A DNA stretch of 23,452 bases, taken from a virus. The notes beneath the pieces were generated by a model that saw nothing but the letters and a program-made list of their open reading frames with translations, did no database searches and was not told the origin of the DNA. Positions 19,858 to 23,452 of the stretch are shown here, piece after piece; the stretch's first letter is position 1; each line of letters opens with the position of its first letter. The stretch spans positions 1 through 23,452 of the IMG/VR virus record IMGVR_UViG_3300027734_000324, one strand, 5' to 3'. The position numbers and the translations under genes are program-made.

Positions 19858-20184
19858 ATGCAACAGGGCAAAAAATACACTCCTACTGATGAGAATAAGA
19901 AGCTAGTAAAGACACTAGCGGCTGTTGGCATTACTTTTGAAGACATAGCTACTAAGCTAGAGATTAGCTCTGACACGCTAGTGAAGTATTACAAGAAAGA
20001 ACTGGACGATGGGCGCATTGATGCTAACGCCAGTATTGGTCAGACCTTGTTTCAACAGGCAAAGAATGGCAATACTGCTGCGGCTATTTTCTGGCTAAAG
20101 ACTAGGGCTAGATGGAAAGAAACCCATGCTGTTGAACATAGTGGCCCTGAAGGTTCTGAACTGGTTATTAAATGGCAGAACTAA
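19858..20184 (+). CDS. terS: Terminase small subunit, 108 aa
   Basis: GGAG nine bases before the ATG supports the start, which follows the methyltransferase stop directly. Residues about 10-55 form a homeodomain-like HTH (NKKLVKTLAAVGITFEDIAT, then KLEISSDTLVKYYKKEL). Residues 55-85 are a helix for oligomerisation (QTLFQQAKNGNTAAAIFWLK) ending in TRARWKET. This is the plan of small terminase subunits that recognise the packaging site and hand the DNA to the large subunit. The following TerL gene overlaps it by 13 bases. The short size (about 108) fits the compact type. Confidence 0.8.
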   Translation: MQQGKKYTPTDENKKLVKTLAAVGITFEDIATKLEISSDTLVKYYKKELDDGRIDANASIGQTLFQQAKNGNTAAAIFWLKTRARWKETHAVEHSGPEGSELVIKWQN

Positions 20185-21431
20185 TTATTCCCTACAAGCC
20201 AAGGGAACACCAACTAAAGATTCATGAGTTATTGGAAGGCAAACGCTTTGCAGTAGTGGTTGCTCACAGACGATTTGGAAAGACTGTTGCGGCTTTAAAT
20301 CATTTAATTCGTGAGTCTGTGCTAAACCAAAGGGAAGCCCCTAGATACGCTTACATTGCCCCAACATACGGACAAGCAAAGCGAGTGGCATGGGACTACC
20401 TTGTTAAGTATGCAGAGCCTCTAGGCGGCACGACAAATATTTCAGAACTAAGGGTAGACTTCTGGGGTAGGCGCATCCAGTTATACGGCTCAGACAATCC
20501 TGATTCCTTACGAGGCCAATACTTTGATGGAGTAATCCTAGACGAAATTGGCGACCAAAATCCTAAGATTTGGACTGATATATGCAGACCCGCTTTAGCT
20601 GATCGTAAGGGCTGGTGTTTATTTATCGGCACACCTAAAGGACACAACCACTTCAAGGAACTGCGAGACAGAGCAGAGAAGGAAGATGGCTGGGGATTGC
20701 TAGAGTTCAAAGCATCAGAAACTGGCGTGGTGGATGATGTAGAGCTAAAGCAAGCCAAGAACGAGATGGGTGAAGATAAGTACCGCCAAGAGTTTGAGTG
20801 TTCTTTTGATGCGGCAGTAGAGGGTTCATACTATGGACAAATCCTGAATGAGCTAGAAGACAAGAAGCATATGCAGGAGATTCCCTGGGATGACATAAGC
20901 AGGACATTTACTGCTTGGGACTTGGGAATGGGTGACTCTACAAGTATCTGGGTGGCTCAGTTAGTGGGTTCAGAGATTAGATTGATTGACTACTACGAGA
21001 ATCATGGCGTAGGCTTAGACCATTATGTGAAGTGGATTAAGGATAATGATTATCTTAAAGCAGAGCATATCCTGCCGCATGATGTAAGGGTCAGAGAGCT
21101 AGGAACTGGTAAGAGCAGACTTGAGATGCTTGAGGAGGCAGGATTAGAGGTCAAGATAGCCCCTAGAATGGGTTTAGACGATGGTATTCAGGCGGTAAGG
21201 CGTATCCTACCTAGATGCTGGTTTAACGTGCCTAAAGTCCAGATAGGATTAAACTGCCTGAGAAACTACCGCAGAGATTACGATGAGAAGCGTAAGATAT
21301 TCTATGAAAGACCACTTCACGATTGGTCAAGTCATGGAAGTGACAGTTTTCGCTACTTAGCCCTTGGATTGGATGAAGGTCAATCAACGTGGTCTAAGCC
21401 TATTAACTCAGCACCGAAATGGATTGTGTAA
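20172..21431 (+). CDS. terL: Terminase large subunit, 419 aa
   Basis: The ATPase domain shows the Walker A variant AHRRFGKT (31-38), Walker B VILDE (121-125) and the coupling motif GTPKG (153-157). The nuclease domain has the RNase-H-like acidic residues D250 in TAWDLGMGD, D304 in LPHDVR and D391 in HGSDSFRY. All hallmarks of an active packaging motor are present. At 419 residues it is short but complete. The motor cuts concatemeric DNA and pumps it into the prohead through the portal encoded next. Its stop overlaps the start of the small coiled-coil gene (TAATG). Confidence 0.95.
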   Translation: MAELIIPYKPREHQLKIHELLEGKRFAVVVAHRRFGKTVAALNHLIRESVLNQREAPRYAYIAPTYGQAKRVAWDYLVKYAEPLGGTTNISELRVDFWGRRIQLYGSDNPDSLRGQYFDGVILDEIGDQNPKIWTDICRPALADRKGWCLFIGTPKGHNHFKELRDRAEKEDGWGLLEFKASETGVVDDVELKQAKNEMGEDKYRQEFECSFDAAVEGSYYGQILNELEDKKHMQEIPWDDISRTFTAWDLGMGDSTSIWVAQLVGSEIRLIDYYENHGVGLDHYVKWIKDNDYLKAEHILPHDVRVRELGTGKSRLEMLEEAGLEVKIAPRMGLDDGIQAVRRILPRCWFNVPKVQIGLNCLRNYRRDYDEKRKIFYERPLHDWSSHGSDSFRYLALGLDEGQSTWSKPINSAPKWIV

Positions 21432-21607
21432 TGTATGTAGAACGACAAGGGACTAATTTAGCCCCAAAAGTAAAAGAACTTGAAAACCGCATTGAACTAT
21501 TGGAAAATGTGGTAAAAGAGTTACAATTACCGACAAGACCGAAACTTGGTCGCCCTCCAAAGGATGCACATGGAAACGAACGACTTGAAGTCGGTACTAC
21601 AAGCTGA
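21431..21607 (+). CDS. Small coiled-coil protein with AT-hook-like motif, 58 aa
   Basis: The ATG shares a base with the TerL stop. Residues about 12-37 are a leucine-patterned coiled coil (KVKELENRIELLENVVKELQ). Then TRPKLGRPPKD follows, with the Gly-Arg-Pro core of an AT-hook, which could touch the DNA minor groove. It overlaps the portal gene by 38 bases. Lying between terminase and portal, it could be a packaging accessory, but this is inference. Confidence 0.55.
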   Translation: MYVERQGTNLAPKVKELENRIELLENVVKELQLPTRPKLGRPPKDAHGNERLEVGTTS

Positions 21608-23452
21608 GATTGACGATTCAATCGGATTTATTGAGAGCGAGACTGTTCAGCAGCGCAAGCAAGCGTTAGAAGCCTATTTGCGTCAGCCCTATGGTAATGA
21701 AGTCGATGGTAAGTCTCAGATCGTAACTGGTGAGGTAGCAGAGGCCATTGATGGTGCACTACCGAGCTTAGTGCGTATTTTCACAGGCTCAGATAATATC
21801 GTAGTATTTGAGCCGCAAGGCCCAAGGGATGAAGCGTCTGCTAAACAAGCTACTGACTACTGTAATTGGGTGTTCTCAAGGGATAACGAAGGCGTAGCTA
21901 TCCTGCACGATTGGTTTAAAGATGCCTTGCTACAGAAGAACGGCATTGTTAAGGCGTATTGGGAAGATAAAGAAGACATAACCAAAGAGCGTTACTATGA
22001 CTTGTCTAGCGATGAGTTAGCTATGCTTATGAGCGATGAGAGCATGGAAATTGTCGAGCAAGATACGACTGAGTTTCCAATATTTGACCCTAATGGTCAG
22101 CCAGTAGTTGACCCAATGGGTATGCCAGTTATGGGTGCTACTCATAACATCGTAGTTCAAAAGAAGAAAAATTCAGGTAAGGTTACGATTGAGAACGTGC
22201 CTCCAGAGGAGTTCTTGATTAGCAAGAAGGCTAGAACTATTGCTGATTCTCCTTTCATTGCTCACAGACAGATGTTAACTCGTAGCACTTTGATGGCTAT
22301 GGGCTTTAACAAGAAGCAAGTAGAAGGCTTGCAGATGGGCGATGCTTTGGCTTATACACCAGAGCGTGTGGCTCGTTTCTCAGCAGGTGAGCAGCCATAC
22401 CAAGTTCAGACTGATGACCCATCAATGCAAGAGATTGAGGTATTTGAGTGCTATGTCAAAACTGATATAGATGGAAAAGGAATTGCATCACTCGTTCAGG
22501 TGTTTTACGCATCAAACGAGATTCTTCAGGATGCTAAGGGTAAGGAAATGGTTGAGGAAGTGGACTATGTTCCTTTCCACTCTATTTGTCCTATACCAAT
22601 TCCGCATAAGTTCTTTGGTAACTCTTTGGCTGACAGAACGACAGACATTCAGTTAATCAAGACTACAATTACTCGCCAGATGCTGGATAACTTGTATCTG
22701 ACAAACAATGCTCGTGTTGTTGCCGTTGAAGGACAAGTAAACCTTGATGACTTGCTTACATCTACTGCTGGTGGTGTTATTCGTGCTAAATCTCAGGGAG
22801 CTGTTACGCAACTGAATGTTCAGAATGTGGCTGCACAGGCTTTCCCAATGCTTCAGTATCTGGATACAGTCCAGTCTAAGCGTACTGGTGTATCTGATGC
22901 TTCACAGGGCTTAGACCCATCTATCTTGCAGAACGTAACTGCTGCTGCCGTGGCCTCGATGCAACAAGCTGGCGCAGGTAAGATTGAACTAATTGCTCGT
23001 ATCTTTGCTGAGACAGGCGTTAAGTCTCTGTTTAAAGGCATCTTGCATCTCCTATGCAAATACCAAGACAAGCCTCGTTTGGTGCGTATGCGTGGAGAGT
23101 TTGTAGAGTTTGACCCTAGAACATGGGCTAACCAATACGATGTAGCTATCAACGTAGGATTGGGTGCAGGAAATCGTCAAGAGCAGATGGCTATGCTGTC
23201 TATGGTTCTTGCTAAACAAGAGCAGTTAATCGGTCAGTATGGCCCTGCTAATCCTTATGTGTCACCTGCTCAGTATCGCTCTACTTTAGGGAGAATGGTT
23301 GAGTTGGCAGGGTTTAAAGATAGTGCTGAGTTCTACAAAGCGATTACACCAGAGCAAGATCAAGCCTTGTCTAATCCTCCTCCACAACAACAACAGATGC
23401 CTCCAGAAGTTCAGGCATTGATGGCTAAGGTGCAGGCTGAGATTCAGGCTAA
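21570..23452 (+). CDS. Portal protein (partial, runs off right end), at least 627 aa
   Basis: The frame is open from ATG 21570, with AAAGG six bases upstream, to the window edge. The in-frame ATG at 21564 abuts that site and is less likely. Characteristic parts are the N-terminal helix with QQRKQALEAYLRQPYGNEVD, EVAEAIDGALPSLVRIFTGS, VPPEEFLISKKARTIADSPF, IPIPHKFFGNSLADRTTDIQ and the loop SKRTGVSDASQGLDPSIL. These match large portal proteins of the P22-like podovirus type, which form the dodecameric ring through which DNA is packed and ejected. Near the visible end it becomes Gln/Pro-rich and helical (PPPQQQQMPPEVQALM), as expected for the barrel or C-terminal region. The gene order TerS-TerL-portal is standard. 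Confidence 0.9.
   Translation, partial: METNDLKSVLQAEIDDSIGFIESETVQQRKQALEAYLRQPYGNEVDGKSQIVTGEVAEAIDGALPSLVRIFTGSDNIVVFEPQGPRDEASAKQATDYCNWVFSRDNEGVAILHDWFKDALLQKNGIVKAYWEDKEDITKERYYDLSSDELAMLMSDESMEIVEQDTTEFPIFDPNGQPVVDPMGMPVMGATHNIVVQKKKNSGKVTIENVPPEEFLISKKARTIADSPFIAHRQMLTRSTLMAMGFNKKQVEGLQMGDALAYTPERVARFSAGEQPYQVQTDDPSMQEIEVFECYVKTDIDGKGIASLVQVFYASNEILQDAKGKEMVEEVDYVPFHSICPIPIPHKFFGNSLADRTTDIQLIKTTITRQMLDNLYLTNNARVVAVEGQVNLDDLLTSTAGGVIRAKSQGAVTQLNVQNVAAQAFPMLQYLDTVQSKRTGVSDASQGLDPSILQNVTAAAVASMQQAGAGKIELIARIFAETGVKSLFKGILHLLCKYQDKPRLVRMRGEFVEFDPRTWANQYDVAINVGLGAGNRQEQMAMLSMVLAKQEQLIGQYGPANPYVSPAQYRSTLGRMVELAGFKDSAEFYKAITPEQDQALSNPPPQQQQMPPEVQALMAKVQAEIQA

Noticed and set aside
19491-19976. 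161-residue minus-strand frame opposite the ParB-methyltransferase C-terminus and terS
   Set aside because: Antisense of strongly supported genes; Ser/Phe/Cys-rich with no domain or start signal.
22853-23152. 99-residue minus-strand frame opposite the portal gene
   Set aside because: Antisense of the portal frame, which is open to the window edge.

Overview
The window is a contiguous piece of a tailed double-stranded DNA bacteriophage genome, A+T-rich and tightly packed. The case rests on recognisable phage modules: terminase small and large subunits, a portal protein that runs off the right end, a tail fibre with an S74 self-cleaving chaperone domain, a 3TM holin next to an M15 endolysin, an ERF annealase with a small SSB-like protein, a Cro-like regulator, a DUF1376 replication protein and two DNA methyltransferases. 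The portal type and the block of probable ejection proteins suggest a podovirus-like phage of a Gram-negative host. The style resembles freshwater environmental phages, but the host cannot be read from the sequence. No integrase, full-length CI-type repressor or tRNA is present in this window.

Layout. Positions 1-7455 hold late virion genes on the plus strand: three Gln/Ala/Gly-rich probable internal or tail proteins, then a 1007-residue tail fibre built on about 29 copies of a 17-residue repeat. Positions 7500-9312 are a lysis region: an XhlA-like membrane protein, a secreted small protein, a 3TM holin and an M15 peptidase, with no recognisable spanin pair. Positions 9348-10864 carry a HExxH protein, an HTH-metallophosphoesterase and a small membrane protein. 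Positions 10876-13120 are a leftward early operon: two tiny proteins, a Cys-rich protein, ERF, an SSB-like protein, a winged-helix protein, a MazG-like protein and an acidic protein. It starts at a strong promoter at 13167-13194.

A divergent control region (13133-13255) separates this operon from the rightward block (13256-17544). That block has a Cro-like protein that is probably translated from a leaderless mRNA, an overlapping HTH protein, the replication protein with an embedded iteron cluster, a methyltransferase, a VRR-NUC nuclease, several small coupled genes and a Ref/HNH-type nuclease. A strong terminator at 17548-17597 ends the block. From 17631 to the end come a Cys-rich protein with a HiPIP-like motif, two small proteins, a ParB-methyltransferase fusion, TerS, TerL, a small coiled-coil protein and the portal.

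The plan is lambda/P22-like: recombination genes leave the control region leftward, and regulator plus replication genes leave it rightward. The most interesting signals are non-coding. A 50-bp promoter and leader module occurs twice in opposite orientation (13131-13180 and 16631-16680), identical at 41 of 50 positions and in the same register to both start codons. Six 7-bp iterons preceded by G/C hairpins lie inside the replication gene and look like a lambda-O-style origin.
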